DNA from: Halopseudomonas laoshanensis
GTDB lineage: Bacteria > Pseudomonadota > Gammaproteobacteria > Pseudomonadales > Pseudomonadaceae
Assembly (NCBI RefSeq): GCF_008365385.1
Contig: NZ_QOVF01000004.1
Location: forward strand, 186,001-250,000
Length of the DNA stretch: 64,000 nt
Direction: 5' to 3'
Shown one piece after another: positions 8,859 to 17,559 of this stretch. Position 1 is the stretch's first letter. Each line of letters opens with the position of its first letter. Made by a program: the position numbers and the translations under genes. The notes below the pieces were generated by a model that did no database searches, was not told where the DNA came from, and saw nothing but the letters and a program-made list of their open reading frames with translations.

Positions 8859-10785
8859 GCGCACAGCCTTCAACCGCATCCTGTCAGCCGGGCTGGCCAC
8901 GCTGCTGTCGGTGAGCTGGCAGGCATCTCAGGCGGCGGCTGGTGCGGCGGATAAGCCGCCGCACCAGAGCCTGGAACGGGATGGCGTGGTCATCGATTTT
9001 GAAGTGCGGCCTGGCGGTGGCGCCGCTAACCAGTCGCCGATGGCCGGCCAGTATGCGGATATTCGCTTCAGCGTCACCGACAGTGCCGCGGGCCAACCAA
9101 TGAGCGGGTTGAACCCGGGCGCCTGGCTGGATCAGCTGCATACGGAGTCTGGGCTGGATAGTCAGCAACTGGACTGCAAAAAGCGCATCGGGCTGTATCT
9201 GAAGGGATCTATCGGCATCAGGCCTCTGGTGGATCTCAATAGCTATTACCTGATGATTCTGAACAAGGATCCGAGCATCACCGTCATCGATCCTTCGATT
9301 TCGGTAGGGGGCGTGACCAGTACGCTGACGCGTATTTTACTCAAGGGCGCACCGATGGACTGGGTACTGAGTGCAGACGAAAAACGTCTGTTCGTCTCCC
9401 TGCCTGATGCCGATGAGGTGGCGGTGATCGATACCGACAGTTTCACATTGGTACGAAATATCCCCGCGGGTGCAGATCCGATGCGCATGGCCATGCAGCC
9501 TGATGGTCGCTACCTGTGGGTCGGCAATGATGCTGCCGATCCGGCCAAGGGTGGCGTGACCGTAATCGATAGCGAGAGCTTGCAAGTGGTCGTCAGCATC
9601 GCTACCGGTAGCGGCCACCATGAAATGGCCTTCAGCCCTGATTCGCGTTATGCCTTTATCAGCAATCGCAAGAGCGGCACCTTGAGCATCATTGATGTGC
9701 CTGAGTTGCGCAGGATCAAGGATATGCCGGTTGGCGCGCATCCGCTGGACGTCGCCTATTCGGAGCTCTCCGGCGCCGTGTATGTGGTCGATGGTCAAGT
9801 GGGCAACGTGACGGTAATTGATGGGCAGAGCCACGGCGTACGCAGCGTGATCAAGGGTAGTCCGGGCTTGGGGCCGATTGGTTTCAGTGGGGACGGGCGC
9901 TGGGGCATGGTGCTGAATACCTTGGACAGCCAGGTACTGGTAATTGATGCGGCGGATGCCAAGGTGTTGCATCGCATTGATGTGACGGCTCAGCCCTACC
10001 AGTTGGAATTCACCCCTGGCTACGCCTACATACGCGGCCTGGGCAGCAGCAAAGTCACCATGATAAACCTGTCGTCCATCGCCGCGGAGGCCAAGCCCAT
10101 CGTTCAGGGTTTTGATGCGGGCAGGGCGGCACCGGGCCTTGCGGGGGAGCTTCCGATGGCCCAGAGCCTGGCGACCTCGGTTGATCAGGGCTCGGTGTTT
10201 GTCGTCAACCCGGCGGACAACACCACCTACTTCTACAACGAAGGCATGAACGCGCCGATGTCCGGCTACCCCAACCGCGGTCACACCGCGCGCGCGGTCT
10301 CGGTACTCAACCGCACGCTGCGCGAGGTTGAGCCGGGTATTTACCAGAGCCGCGTGCGGTTGCCGGCCTCCGGTCACTTTGATGTGGCCTTTATGCTCAA
10401 TCAACCGGAACTCACGCACTGCTTCTCCATGCAGGTGCAGAGCAATCCGGAGCTGGACCGGCTGAACGCCAAGCCCAGGGTGACCTTACTGGCGGATCAG
10501 GCCCGGGTTAGCCCGGACAAATATCGGCCAGTGCGCTTTCAGGTCTCGCGCGGGCCCGACAATGCGCCGCACCCGGGGATAGAGGATCTGCGCGTCCGCT
10601 ATTTTATGGCGCCCTCATCCAGACCCCGCGAAGTTGCGGCGACGGAGGTCAGCGCCGGGCTCTATGAGGCGATGCTGGAGCTGCCGGATCCAGGTGCGTA
10701 TTACCTGCACGTTGGTTCCAGCTCGCTGGGAATGGCATTCGGCGACCAGCCATACACCAGCGTGCGGCGTACGGCGCCACGCTGA
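8842..10785 (+). CDS. Periplasmic YVTN/cytochrome d1-like beta-propeller protein
   Basis: This protein of about 647 residues has a signal peptide (ATLLSVSWQASQAAAG). A seven-bladed YVTN-type propeller spans about 140-420 (repeats such as VAVIDTDSFTLVRNIPAGADP, VTVIDSESLQVVVSIATGS and LSIIDVPELRRIKDMPVG). The C-terminal part (about 480-645) has two beta-sandwich segments. Only two Cys are seen and no CXXCH, so covalent haem is unlikely. The gene overlaps the end of the oxidase gene by 17 bp (starts at 8842, 8845 and 8851 are all possible), so the two are translationally coupled. It may bind or scaffold the oxidase; the family is often annotated cytochrome D1-like without proof of haem. Confidence 0.8.
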   Translation: MMKMNKRTAFNRILSAGLATLLSVSWQASQAAAGAADKPPHQSLERDGVVIDFEVRPGGGAANQSPMAGQYADIRFSVTDSAAGQPMSGLNPGAWLDQLHTESGLDSQQLDCKKRIGLYLKGSIGIRPLVDLNSYYLMILNKDPSITVIDPSISVGGVTSTLTRILLKGAPMDWVLSADEKRLFVSLPDADEVAVIDTDSFTLVRNIPAGADPMRMAMQPDGRYLWVGNDAADPAKGGVTVIDSESLQVVVSIATGSGHHEMAFSPDSRYAFISNRKSGTLSIIDVPELRRIKDMPVGAHPLDVAYSELSGAVYVVDGQVGNVTVIDGQSHGVRSVIKGSPGLGPIGFSGDGRWGMVLNTLDSQVLVIDAADAKVLHRIDVTAQPYQLEFTPGYAYIRGLGSSKVTMINLSSIAAEAKPIVQGFDAGRAAPGLAGELPMAQSLATSVDQGSVFVVNPADNTTYFYNEGMNAPMSGYPNRGHTARAVSVLNRTLREVEPGIYQSRVRLPASGHFDVAFMLNQPELTHCFSMQVQSNPELDRLNAKPRVTLLADQARVSPDKYRPVRFQVSRGPDNAPHPGIEDLRVRYFMAPSSRPREVAATEVSAGLYEAMLELPDPGAYYLHVGSSSLGMAFGDQPYTSVRRTAPR

Positions 10786-10823
10786 AACAAGCTCAATGAT
10801 GAGACGTTTGTCAGGAGGTAGTA

Positions 10824-11528
10824 ATGCGATCAATACAGGGACGATCAAACACCGCTGTCATGCTGATGAGCTTACTGCTCACGTTCGGTACCGGCACAGC
10901 CTCGGCGCACGCTGAGCATGAGCATGCTCAGAAGGCCCATGCAAGCGATGCCCATGCCGGCCATGCCCCGGCCAAAGGGCATGTTCAGGCAGAGCCGCGT
11001 ATCACCTTTGCCGACCAACCGCTGACCGATCAACATGGCCGCAGCGTCAATCTGGAAAAGGACCTGGTTTCCGGGCGCATTGTGGTCATCAGTTTCATGT
11101 ATACCCAGTGCACTACGGTCTGTCCGGTGGTCTCGTCGATCATGGCCAAGGTCCAGGACCAACTGGGTGAGCGCGCTGGCGACGGGGTGAGTCTGGTATC
11201 CATCACCATCGATCCGCTACGCGACACACCAGAGCGTCTGCGTGAATATGCCGAGTTGCACAAAGCCGGGCCTGGTTGGTCATGGTTGACCGGATCGGTA
11301 CCCGCCATTACTGCGACCCTGAAAAGCCTGCGTAGCTGGTCACCGGATCTGGAGTCGCACCAGCCGGTCTTTCTGGTGGGCAACGACGCCACCGGCGAAT
11401 GGTCGCGTTTCTACGGCTTTACCGATCCCGCGGCCATCGTTGCCCGAGTCGACAGCTTGCAACCGGGGCATGCCGGGACGCACCCGGCTGAACTGCGTGC
11501 AATCGATTCCCAGAAGGTGGCGCTGTGA
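10824..11528 (+). CDS. SCO1/SenC-family copper chaperone with His-rich N-terminus
   Basis: This 234-residue thioredoxin-fold protein has a signal peptide ending near residue 28 and then a linker with seven His between residues 29 and 53 (HAEHEHA...HAGHAPAKGH), a likely copper-buffering tail. The SCO copper site is intact: CTTVC (Cys96, Cys100) and the downstream His in SHQPVFLVGND. SCO proteins deliver copper to Cu centres or act as thiol-disulfide reductants. Here the obvious client is the multicopper oxidase two genes upstream rather than cytochrome oxidase, since no cox genes are nearby. An AGGAGG site (10814-10819) precedes ATG 10824. Confidence 0.9.
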   Translation: MRSIQGRSNTAVMLMSLLLTFGTGTASAHAEHEHAQKAHASDAHAGHAPAKGHVQAEPRITFADQPLTDQHGRSVNLEKDLVSGRIVVISFMYTQCTTVCPVVSSIMAKVQDQLGERAGDGVSLVSITIDPLRDTPERLREYAELHKAGPGWSWLTGSVPAITATLKSLRSWSPDLESHQPVFLVGNDATGEWSRFYGFTDPAAIVARVDSLQPGHAGTHPAELRAIDSQKVAL

Positions 11529-12148
11529 AACGTCAACGGGCGCTGCTGTGGAGTCTGGCGTTGCTGCTGAGCTTGCCTGCGCTGGCGCATGATGGGGTGG
11601 AGCATGCCGCGGCATCAAAATCGTCCACGCAACCGGTGGCCTCCGATTTGAGCCGCGACGCCCAAGCGTATTTCACCGATACGCTTTTGCTCAATCAGCA
11701 CGGCCAGGAAGTGCGCTTTTATTCCGATGTGCTGGCCGGCAAGGTGGTGTTGCTGAATGTGGTCTTCACCCAATGCAAGGATGCCTGCCCGCTGATCAGC
11801 CGCAAGCTGCAGGCGGTGCGCGAGCAATTGGGCGAGCAGTCAGAGCGGATCCACTTCGTGTCGTTGAGCAGCGACCCGGTCAACGATTCGCCGCAGGCGC
11901 TCAGCGCCTTCATGAAAAAACAACGTCTGGATGAGCGCCAATGGACCTTTCTGACCGGTGACCCGGCAGCCATCGAGACGGTGTTGACGCGGCTGGGCCA
12001 GTTCTCTGACTCGCCGGAGGGCCACTCAACCTTGCTGATCGCGGGCGACGTACCCAACAAGCGCTGGAGCAAGATAAGGCCCGATGCGCCTGTCCAGGCC
12101 GTGGCCCAGCGCCTGCAACTGCTGGCCATGCCGATCGAGACGGAGTAA
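11525..12148 (+). CDS. Second SCO1/SenC-family copper chaperone
   Basis: The 207-residue protein starts with GTG at 11525, overlapping the preceding stop codon by 4 bp. It has a Sec signal (LLWSLALLLSLPALAH), the copper motif CKDAC (Cys84, Cys88) and the conserved His in EGHSTLLIAGD. It is only moderately like the first SCO and lacks the long His tail, so the pair may split copper relay and thiol reduction. Role in metallating the oxidase is inferred from operon position. Confidence 0.9.
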   Translation: MKRQRALLWSLALLLSLPALAHDGVEHAAASKSSTQPVASDLSRDAQAYFTDTLLLNQHGQEVRFYSDVLAGKVVLLNVVFTQCKDACPLISRKLQAVREQLGEQSERIHFVSLSSDPVNDSPQALSAFMKKQRLDERQWTFLTGDPAAIETVLTRLGQFSDSPEGHSTLLIAGDVPNKRWSKIRPDAPVQAVAQRLQLLAMPIETE

Positions 12149-12151
12149 ACC

Positions 12152-13684
12152 TTGTTCCGCGCTGCAGGGGTAATCACGTACCTGCTTCTCTGCAGTACTT
12201 TCGCCTGCGCGCTCCCGCTGAGCCCGGAGGAGCGCGCAGGCAAACAGATCTATCTGACCGGTGTCGGCCTGGACTCAATTCAGGCCCGGATCGGCATAGG
12301 CGACATGCTGTTACCAGGGACGTCGCTGCCCTGCGTCAATTGCCACGGCCGCGATGGACGTGGGCGTCCCGAAGGTGCGGTAGTGCCACCGGACATCACC
12401 TGGCAGCGGCTGACGAAACCCTACCGGCAACGGCTCGGAAACGGCCGTGACTACCCGCCTTATACCGAATCCAGCCTGTTGCGCGCGTTCACCCGCGGCG
12501 TGGATCCCGGCGACAATCAACTGGCCGCGGCGATGCCGCGCTACAGTCTTTCCAGAACTGACGCGATCAACCTGATTGCCTATATTCGCCGGCTGGAAGA
12601 TGACCACGACCCGGGGCTGGAAGATAACCTGCTGCGCATTGGCACCTTGCTATCCGCTGACGGGCCGCTGGCGGGACCGGGGCGAATGGTCAGCGGACTG
12701 CTGCAGCAACTGGTAGAGCAGCTGAATAATCGCGGCGGAATTCATGGCAGAAAGCTGGAGCTGGTGGTCCGTGATCCCGGCCCGGATCGCTCTACATCCA
12801 TACAGGCGTTGCAGCGGTTGGTACACGAGGATCAGGTGTTTCTGATACTCGCGCCAATGGCCCCGGCGCTAAGTGAGGGCCTGGAGGAGTTGGCCGCGTC
12901 GCTGGCGGTGCCCGTCATAGGTTCGCTGATTTCGCCGACCGATCATGCGCATCAAAAGTGGGTGTTCCAGGCCTTGCCCGGATTGCGTGAACAGATGTTG
13001 GCACTAGCCAGCTACGCCAACAGCATCCCGGGTCAATCGGCTCAGCGGGCGCTGGTGGTGCATGCCGCCGATCCGCGTCAGCAACGCCTTGCCGATCTGC
13101 TGGCCGGACGACTGCGTGATCTGGGTTGGCAAGATGTACAAACTCGGAGCCCGGCGGAGGCCGAGCAGTCGGCTGCTGCTGGGCAGATCGGTACGGTCTT
13201 TTTTATCGGCAGCGGCGGCGAGCTGGTGGATTTTGCCGAGGCAGGTCTGCAGGCAGATCCGCCGCCATTGCTACTGGCATCGTCTGACCAGGTTGGCGCA
13301 GACGTACTACGACTGCCGCAGCGGCTCAATGATCGGGTAGTACTGGCCTACGCCTTTTTACCCAGCGACTGGACCGCGCCGGCGTTGTCCCTGCTGCGAT
13401 CGGCTGTGCCCGAATCAACGGGCGGGGAGCGGTACCTGGCGCTGCAGGTCAACAGCTATGTATCGACCATGCTGCTGTTCGAGGGGCTCAAACGCATCGG
13501 CCGCGACGCCAGCCGAGAGGCCCTGGTTGTCAGCCTGGAGAACCTGCATAACTTTCAGACCGGGCTAGCCCCCGCCATGAGCTTCGGCCCCGGCCGCAGA
13601 ACCGGCGCGCTCGGCTCGCACATGGTCAGGGTAGATCTACGCCAACAACGTTTTCGGCCAACCGGCCGCTACGTTAATCCCTGA
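12152..13684 (+). CDS. Cytochrome c fused to periplasmic ligand-binding domain
   Basis: This 510-residue protein starts with TTG at 12152, 3 bp after the previous stop, with a GGAG box at 12142. A signal peptide precedes a monohaem cytochrome c domain with CVNCH at residues 61-65 and a candidate axial Met in AAAMPRYSLS. From about residue 165 it becomes a branched-chain amino-acid/ABC-type periplasmic-binding fold (IGTLLSADGPLAGPGRMVSG, LVEQLNNRGGIHGRKLELVV). It closes the oxidase operon. The cytochrome could take electrons from the oxidase; the binding domain could sense a ligand. No ABC permease genes are nearby, which argues against transport. Confidence 0.85.
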   Translation: MFRAAGVITYLLLCSTFACALPLSPEERAGKQIYLTGVGLDSIQARIGIGDMLLPGTSLPCVNCHGRDGRGRPEGAVVPPDITWQRLTKPYRQRLGNGRDYPPYTESSLLRAFTRGVDPGDNQLAAAMPRYSLSRTDAINLIAYIRRLEDDHDPGLEDNLLRIGTLLSADGPLAGPGRMVSGLLQQLVEQLNNRGGIHGRKLELVVRDPGPDRSTSIQALQRLVHEDQVFLILAPMAPALSEGLEELAASLAVPVIGSLISPTDHAHQKWVFQALPGLREQMLALASYANSIPGQSAQRALVVHAADPRQQRLADLLAGRLRDLGWQDVQTRSPAEAEQSAAAGQIGTVFFIGSGGELVDFAEAGLQADPPPLLLASSDQVGADVLRLPQRLNDRVVLAYAFLPSDWTAPALSLLRSAVPESTGGERYLALQVNSYVSTMLLFEGLKRIGRDASREALVVSLENLHNFQTGLAPAMSFGPGRRTGALGSHMVRVDLRQQRFRPTGRYVNP

Positions 13685-13706
13685 CTCGCGGCGGCAGCCA
13701 GCCTCT

Positions 13707-13755
13707 ACCCACCCAATAGTGGGGAAATCCACCTGTTCCCCAGTTGTATTTCCCC
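13707..13755. promoter_or_regulatory. Candidate activator-binding repeats upstream of the secretion/curli operon
   Basis: TACCC-N10-GGGGA (13707-13726) is followed by TTCCCC at 13736-13741 and again at 13750-13755, with a further TCCCC near 13771. The first element is similar to TACCC-N10-GGGTA upstream of the oxidase operon. The cluster lies about 85-130 bp upstream of a sigma-54 promoter, suitable for an NtrC-type activator. No gene is seen between 13685 and 13916. Confidence 0.5.
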
Positions 13756-13837
13756 AATCCTGCTTTGCTGTCCCCGTTTCATCTTTAATTATCTATATGA
13801 ATCATATGCTTATAAAAGATTCCGGATTTCCCGCGGC

Positions 13838-13854
13838 TGGCATGAAGCATGCCT
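13838..13854 (+). promoter_or_regulatory. Sigma-54 promoter of the secretion/curli operon
   Basis: TGGCATGAAGCATGCCT has GG (13839-13840) and GC (13851-13852) exactly 10 bp apart; TGGCAT is identical to the -24 element of the oxidase promoter. The predicted transcript starts near 13864 and opens with a small hairpin (AGGAG-CAGG-CTCCT, 13865-13878). Confidence 0.72.
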
Positions 13855-13916
13855 AGGTTTACTCAGGAGCAGGCTCCTTGGCAGCTAAAACGGTCATTTT
13901 GTTAAGGAGATTTCAG

Positions 13917-14468
13917 TTGCTCAAAAAGGTTCTGTTAGTCGAGGACGAGATGCTGCTGGCGGAAAACCTCAAGCTGTATTTGGAGAAACTGCCATGCGAA
14001 GTCCATCTCGCAGCGGATGGAGCTACCGGAATACAGCTGGCCCGCACGCTATTGCCTGAAGTCATCGTACTCGACTACAGACTGCCGGACATGGAAGGGT
14101 TTCAGGTTCTCGATGGGCTGGAAATGCATTGGCAGGGAGGTTGCATTTTGATCACAGGCCACCCCTCAAGCCAGGTACTGGAAAGCGCGAAGCGCCGCAG
14201 AATCTCGCACATCATGTTCAAACCCTTCCCGCTTGAGGAGCTGCGACGGCTGGTCAGCGGTTTACTGGAAACGCCTATCGTGCAGAAGAACAGGCCCATG
14301 GCAATCATCGAGGAAAGACGCAAGGAACGTATCAATGTCTTTCCGTTGAAAATGTATGACGGTAGCTGGGTGATGGCTAACCGCCGCCAGCCCTTGTTAA
14401 GCCTCAGCCTCAAACGCGGCGTGGCAAGTGAAAGGCTCGCCGATGATGACGCTGGAGAAGCGCAATAA
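13917..14468 (+). CDS. Receiver-domain response regulator with short C-terminal extension
   Basis: The 183-residue protein has a receiver domain in residues 1-115 (KKVLLVEDE acidic pocket, phospho-Asp in VIVLDYRLPDMEGF, Thr/Ser in ILITGH, Lys in HIMFKPFPLEEL). A 65-residue tail has no recognisable DNA-binding or output domain. TTG at 13917 is preferred because AAGGAGA lies 6 bp upstream and the protein then begins at the receiver; an upstream TTG at 13878 would add 13 residues. It resembles the receiver of the activator at 30971 (shared LLAEN segment), so the same kinase might phosphorylate both. As first gene of the operon it may tune the machine post-translationally. Confidence 0.8.
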   Translation: MLKKVLLVEDEMLLAENLKLYLEKLPCEVHLAADGATGIQLARTLLPEVIVLDYRLPDMEGFQVLDGLEMHWQGGCILITGHPSSQVLESAKRRRISHIMFKPFPLEELRRLVSGLLETPIVQKNRPMAIIEERRKERINVFPLKMYDGSWVMANRRQPLLSLSLKRGVASERLADDDAGEAQ

Positions 14469-14500
14469 GCCCTCTACCGAATAGCAACAAGGAGCGCGTG

Positions 14501-16204
14501 ATGGATAGTCAGGTCAATGCGGTTCTGGTGACCGCCACGGCTTTACCTGCCCAGCGACTCGATGCGCAACTGCTGAGGTCTGCCCATGCCTGTTCGCTGG
14601 CCAACGCCAGCAGGGTGCTTGAAGAGGCTGAGGAACTGTCAGGACTCAGCTCTGCTGAATTCGTCCAGCAGCTCGGTGCCACCTTTTGCTATCCGGTGCT
14701 GGATCGCAGCAGCCTGCTTGACGCTATTCCCGACTTCAGTCAGCTGTCGCTGGCGCAGGCGTTGAAGCGCGAATTCATCATGGTTCAGCAGGGCGACATC
14801 AGCATCGGCGTATTCGCCGATCCGTTCGATGCTGCGCGCCTGGCCTGGATCGATCAATGCCTGGCCGGCGCACCGTTATATCTGGTACATGCCCTCGACC
14901 TGGCTGACTACCTGGCGCGGCTGGAAGACGGCTTTCAGGCAGTTCAAGGGCTGGGTGAAGGCGCGGCGATAGTGGCGGATGAGTCCTTGGAAATTCTCTC
15001 GCTGACGCGCATCAGCGAGGACTCCAGCGTGGTGGTCAAGCTGGTCAACTCGACGCTTTACGATGCTTTGAAGATGCACGCCAGCGACATTCATCTGGGT
15101 ATGACCGCCAGCGGCCTGGGCATCAAATACCGCATCGACGGAGTGCTCAACAGCGTGACCTGTGCCCAGGGAATGCAGATTGCCGAACAGGTCATCTCAC
15201 GGATCAAGGTCATGGCCGAACTGGATATCGGCGAGCGCCGCGTACCCCAGGACGGACGCTTCAAGGTCGGGATCAATGGCCGTCAGATTGACTTCAGGGT
15301 CTCGGTGATGCCGAGCATCTTTGGCGAAGATGCGGTCCTGCGGATTCTCGACAAACAAGATCTGGCCGACCAGAGCAAAGGGGTGTGCCTGGAATCGCTA
15401 GGGTTTGCCGACGAGAGCCTCGTGCAACTCCGGCGCCTGGCGGCTGATCCCTACGGCATGGTGCTGGTAACCGGCCCGACAGGCAGCGGCAAGACCACCA
15501 CCCTGTACGCGATGATCAGTGAAATCAACAACGGCCGCGACAAGATCATCACCATTGAAGACCCGGTCGAATATCAGCTTCCCGGCGTGCTGCAGATTCC
15601 AGTAAACGAGAAAAAGGGACTGACCTTCGCCCGTGGGCTGCGTTCGATTCTGCGCCATGATCCGGACAAGATCATGGTCGGCGAGATCCGTGACCCCGAG
15701 ACCGCACAGATTGCCGTGCAGTCGGCACTGACCGGCCACCTGGTCTTCACTACCATCCATGCCAACAACGTGTTCGATGTGATTGGCCGCTTCATTCAAA
15801 TGGAAGTCGACCCCTACAGTTTCGTCTCCGCCCTCAACGCGGTACTAGCGCAGCGGCTATTGCGTCTGGTGTGTCCCGATTGCGCGGTCGCGGTTGATTA
15901 TTCCGAATCCGAGCTCCTGCTTTCCGGCATCACGCCTGAGCAGCGTGGCACCTTCAGCCTGATGCAAGGGCAGGGCTGCAGCCGCTGCCGGGGCACCGGC
16001 TACCGCGGCCGCACGGCGATCGCTGAACTGCTGCGGCTCGACGATGACTTGCGCCAGATGATCGTGGAAAGGCAGCCGCTCAAGCAAATCAAGGAGCTGG
16101 CCTGCCAGCGTGGGCTGCGCCTGCTACGCAGCTCGGCACTGGAACTGGTTCGCACTGGACAGACTTCGCTGGAGGAGATCAATCGTGTCACTTTCGTGGC
16201 TTGA
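14501..16204 (+). CDS. gspE: Type II secretion / type IV pilus assembly ATPase GspE
   Basis: This is a 567-residue hexameric assembly ATPase. An N-terminal GspE-N/MshEN-like domain (about 40-130) precedes the RecA-like core, with Walker A GPTGSGKTTT, Asp box ITIEDPVEYQ, Walker B region MVGEIRDPETAQIA and His box TGHLVFTTIHANN. A four-Cys zinc module (CPDC...CSRC) is near the C-terminus, as in GspE/PilB-type extension ATPases rather than PilT. ATG 14501 follows AAGGAG by 6 bp; a GTG directly before it is the alternative. It energises pseudopilus assembly with GspF (372-1559). Confidence 0.93.
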   Translation: MDSQVNAVLVTATALPAQRLDAQLLRSAHACSLANASRVLEEAEELSGLSSAEFVQQLGATFCYPVLDRSSLLDAIPDFSQLSLAQALKREFIMVQQGDISIGVFADPFDAARLAWIDQCLAGAPLYLVHALDLADYLARLEDGFQAVQGLGEGAAIVADESLEILSLTRISEDSSVVVKLVNSTLYDALKMHASDIHLGMTASGLGIKYRIDGVLNSVTCAQGMQIAEQVISRIKVMAELDIGERRVPQDGRFKVGINGRQIDFRVSVMPSIFGEDAVLRILDKQDLADQSKGVCLESLGFADESLVQLRRLAADPYGMVLVTGPTGSGKTTTLYAMISEINNGRDKIITIEDPVEYQLPGVLQIPVNEKKGLTFARGLRSILRHDPDKIMVGEIRDPETAQIAVQSALTGHLVFTTIHANNVFDVIGRFIQMEVDPYSFVSALNAVLAQRLLRLVCPDCAVAVDYSESELLLSGITPEQRGTFSLMQGQGCSRCRGTGYRGRTAIAELLRLDDDLRQMIVERQPLKQIKELACQRGLRLLRSSALELVRTGQTSLEEINRVTFVA

Positions 16205-17006
16205 ACAACGCGTGTTGATACTCGGCAGAACCCAGGTCGGACTGTTTCGCCTGGGCGCAAATGGGCCGCAGGAGATGCAACGCGTGGTGATCCCTGCGGA
16301 GGCCACGCCGGCGAGCCTGTTGATCGCTCTGGCCGAGCTGTTGCGGCAAAACGCATCGGCCCGCTGTCGGCTGCAGGTACTGATCTCCAGCCATCTGGTG
16401 CGCTTTATGCTGGTGCCCTGGCGTGAGGAAATCGCCTCGCCGCGCGAGTTGCTGTCCTTTGCCCAGTTCTGCTTTGAGCAGGTCTATGTTGAAGAGCCGC
16501 ACAACTGGTCGTTCAGTGTATCGCCTGAGGCAAAGGGCCGGGCTCGTATTGCCGCTGCTACGTCCGCAGAGCTCATTAGCGGGCTGCAGGAGCTGAGCAA
16601 GGAAACCGGGTGCCGGCTGCTTGGCGTGCAGCCGTATCTGACCGCAGTGTTCAATCGCTTTTGCCGCAATCTCGCGGACCAGTCTTTTCTGTTCATTGCG
16701 GTGGAACAGGGTCGCGTGGGCGTGTTGCGCGCGCGTGATGGGCAATGGCAGAGCGTGCAAACCCTGGCCTGCGCCGATACCGACAACGCACTCGCCGAAC
16801 TGATAGCGCGTGAGCAGCAGTTGCTTGAGCTGAGGGACGAGGCGATCCAGGCGGTGTACGTGCACGGTGGTGCTGGCAGCTTCCCAGAGCAAACCTCGGC
16901 AGGCAACGGCTGCGTGCTGCACAGGCTGGGTCAGGAGGATCAGCAGGCGGATCAGCAGGCCGAGCCTGTCGATCCGATGTTGGTTATGGCCCGGGCGGTG
17001 CATTGA
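16185..17006 (+). CDS. PilM/MshI-like actin-fold assembly protein
   Basis: The 273-residue protein starts with GTG at 16185, inside the last 20 bp of gspE, after a GGAGGAG run. The sequence fits the degenerate PilM/MshI/GspL-cytoplasmic group: beta strands VLILGRTQVGLFRL and RLQVLISSHLVRFMLVPW, a central segment SFLFIAVEQGRVGVLRARDG and the closing VYVHGGAGSFPE. Such proteins lie under the inner membrane and link the ATPase to the PilN/PilO dimer. Recognition relies on operon position as well as sequence, since the family is poorly conserved. Confidence 0.72.
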   Translation: MSLSWLEQRVLILGRTQVGLFRLGANGPQEMQRVVIPAEATPASLLIALAELLRQNASARCRLQVLISSHLVRFMLVPWREEIASPRELLSFAQFCFEQVYVEEPHNWSFSVSPEAKGRARIAAATSAELISGLQELSKETGCRLLGVQPYLTAVFNRFCRNLADQSFLFIAVEQGRVGVLRARDGQWQSVQTLACADTDNALAELIAREQQLLELRDEAIQAVYVHGGAGSFPEQTSAGNGCVLHRLGQEDQQADQQAEPVDPMLVMARAVH

Positions 17007-17007
17007 C

Positions 17008-17559
17008 ATGCGCACCCTTGAACTTGATTTCGCACCCCCGCGCACAGCTCGCGCCAGAGGTTGGGTACTGCTCAGCCTGGGGCTGGTATCGGTCCTCGCC
17101 TGCGGGCTGGCGCAGCAAGTGATCAGCAGTCAACAAGCCGAGCGGGCGGGCGCCGTCGTGCAGGTCGGTGCAGCGGGACTCGCCGCAGATCAACAGACCT
17201 CAACGCTTTCTCAGTCGCCTGAAGAATTGAGAAGTAGCCGCGCTATTCTCGCTGAGATTCGCTCTGCGTCCGATCAGGTAAACCGCCCCTGGGAGCGTTT
17301 GTTCGTAAACCTGGAAACCTTGCCGCTTGAGAATGTCGCGCTGCTTTCGCTGATCACTGACGGGCGCAACCGGCAGCTGCGCATCCAGGCCGAAGCGCGC
17401 GATCTGGCCTCCATGCTGGCCTTCCATCAGGAGCTCGAGCGCAGCCAGGAGTTGAGCGACGTGTACCTGATCAATCATGAGGTCATGGCGCAAATGGACG
17501 GTGAGCCGGTGCTTTTCAATCTGTTGGTCACCTGGAGCGGCAGCCATGCACCTCTCTAG
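17008..17559 (+). CDS. PilN-like inner-membrane assembly protein
   Basis: The 183-residue protein has a short cytosolic N-terminus with the PilN-like motif LELDFAPPR, a single transmembrane helix (WVLLSLGLVSVLACGLAQQV, residues 19-38), a coiled region and a periplasmic ferredoxin-like domain (LPLENVALLSLITDGRNRQLRIQAE). It starts 1 bp after the pilM-like stop and overlaps the next gene by 14 bp. With the PilO-like protein it forms the periplasmic bridge between platform and secretin. Confidence 0.75.
   Translation: MRTLELDFAPPRTARARGWVLLSLGLVSVLACGLAQQVISSQQAERAGAVVQVGAAGLAADQQTSTLSQSPEELRSSRAILAEIRSASDQVNRPWERLFVNLETLPLENVALLSLITDGRNRQLRIQAEARDLASMLAFHQELERSQELSDVYLINHEVMAQMDGEPVLFNLLVTWSGSHAPL

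Noticed and set aside
9337..10419. 360-codon minus-strand frame opposite the beta-propeller gene
   Set aside because: Antisense shadow; composition rich in His, Arg and Gly with no domain, while the plus frame has signal peptide and propeller repeats.
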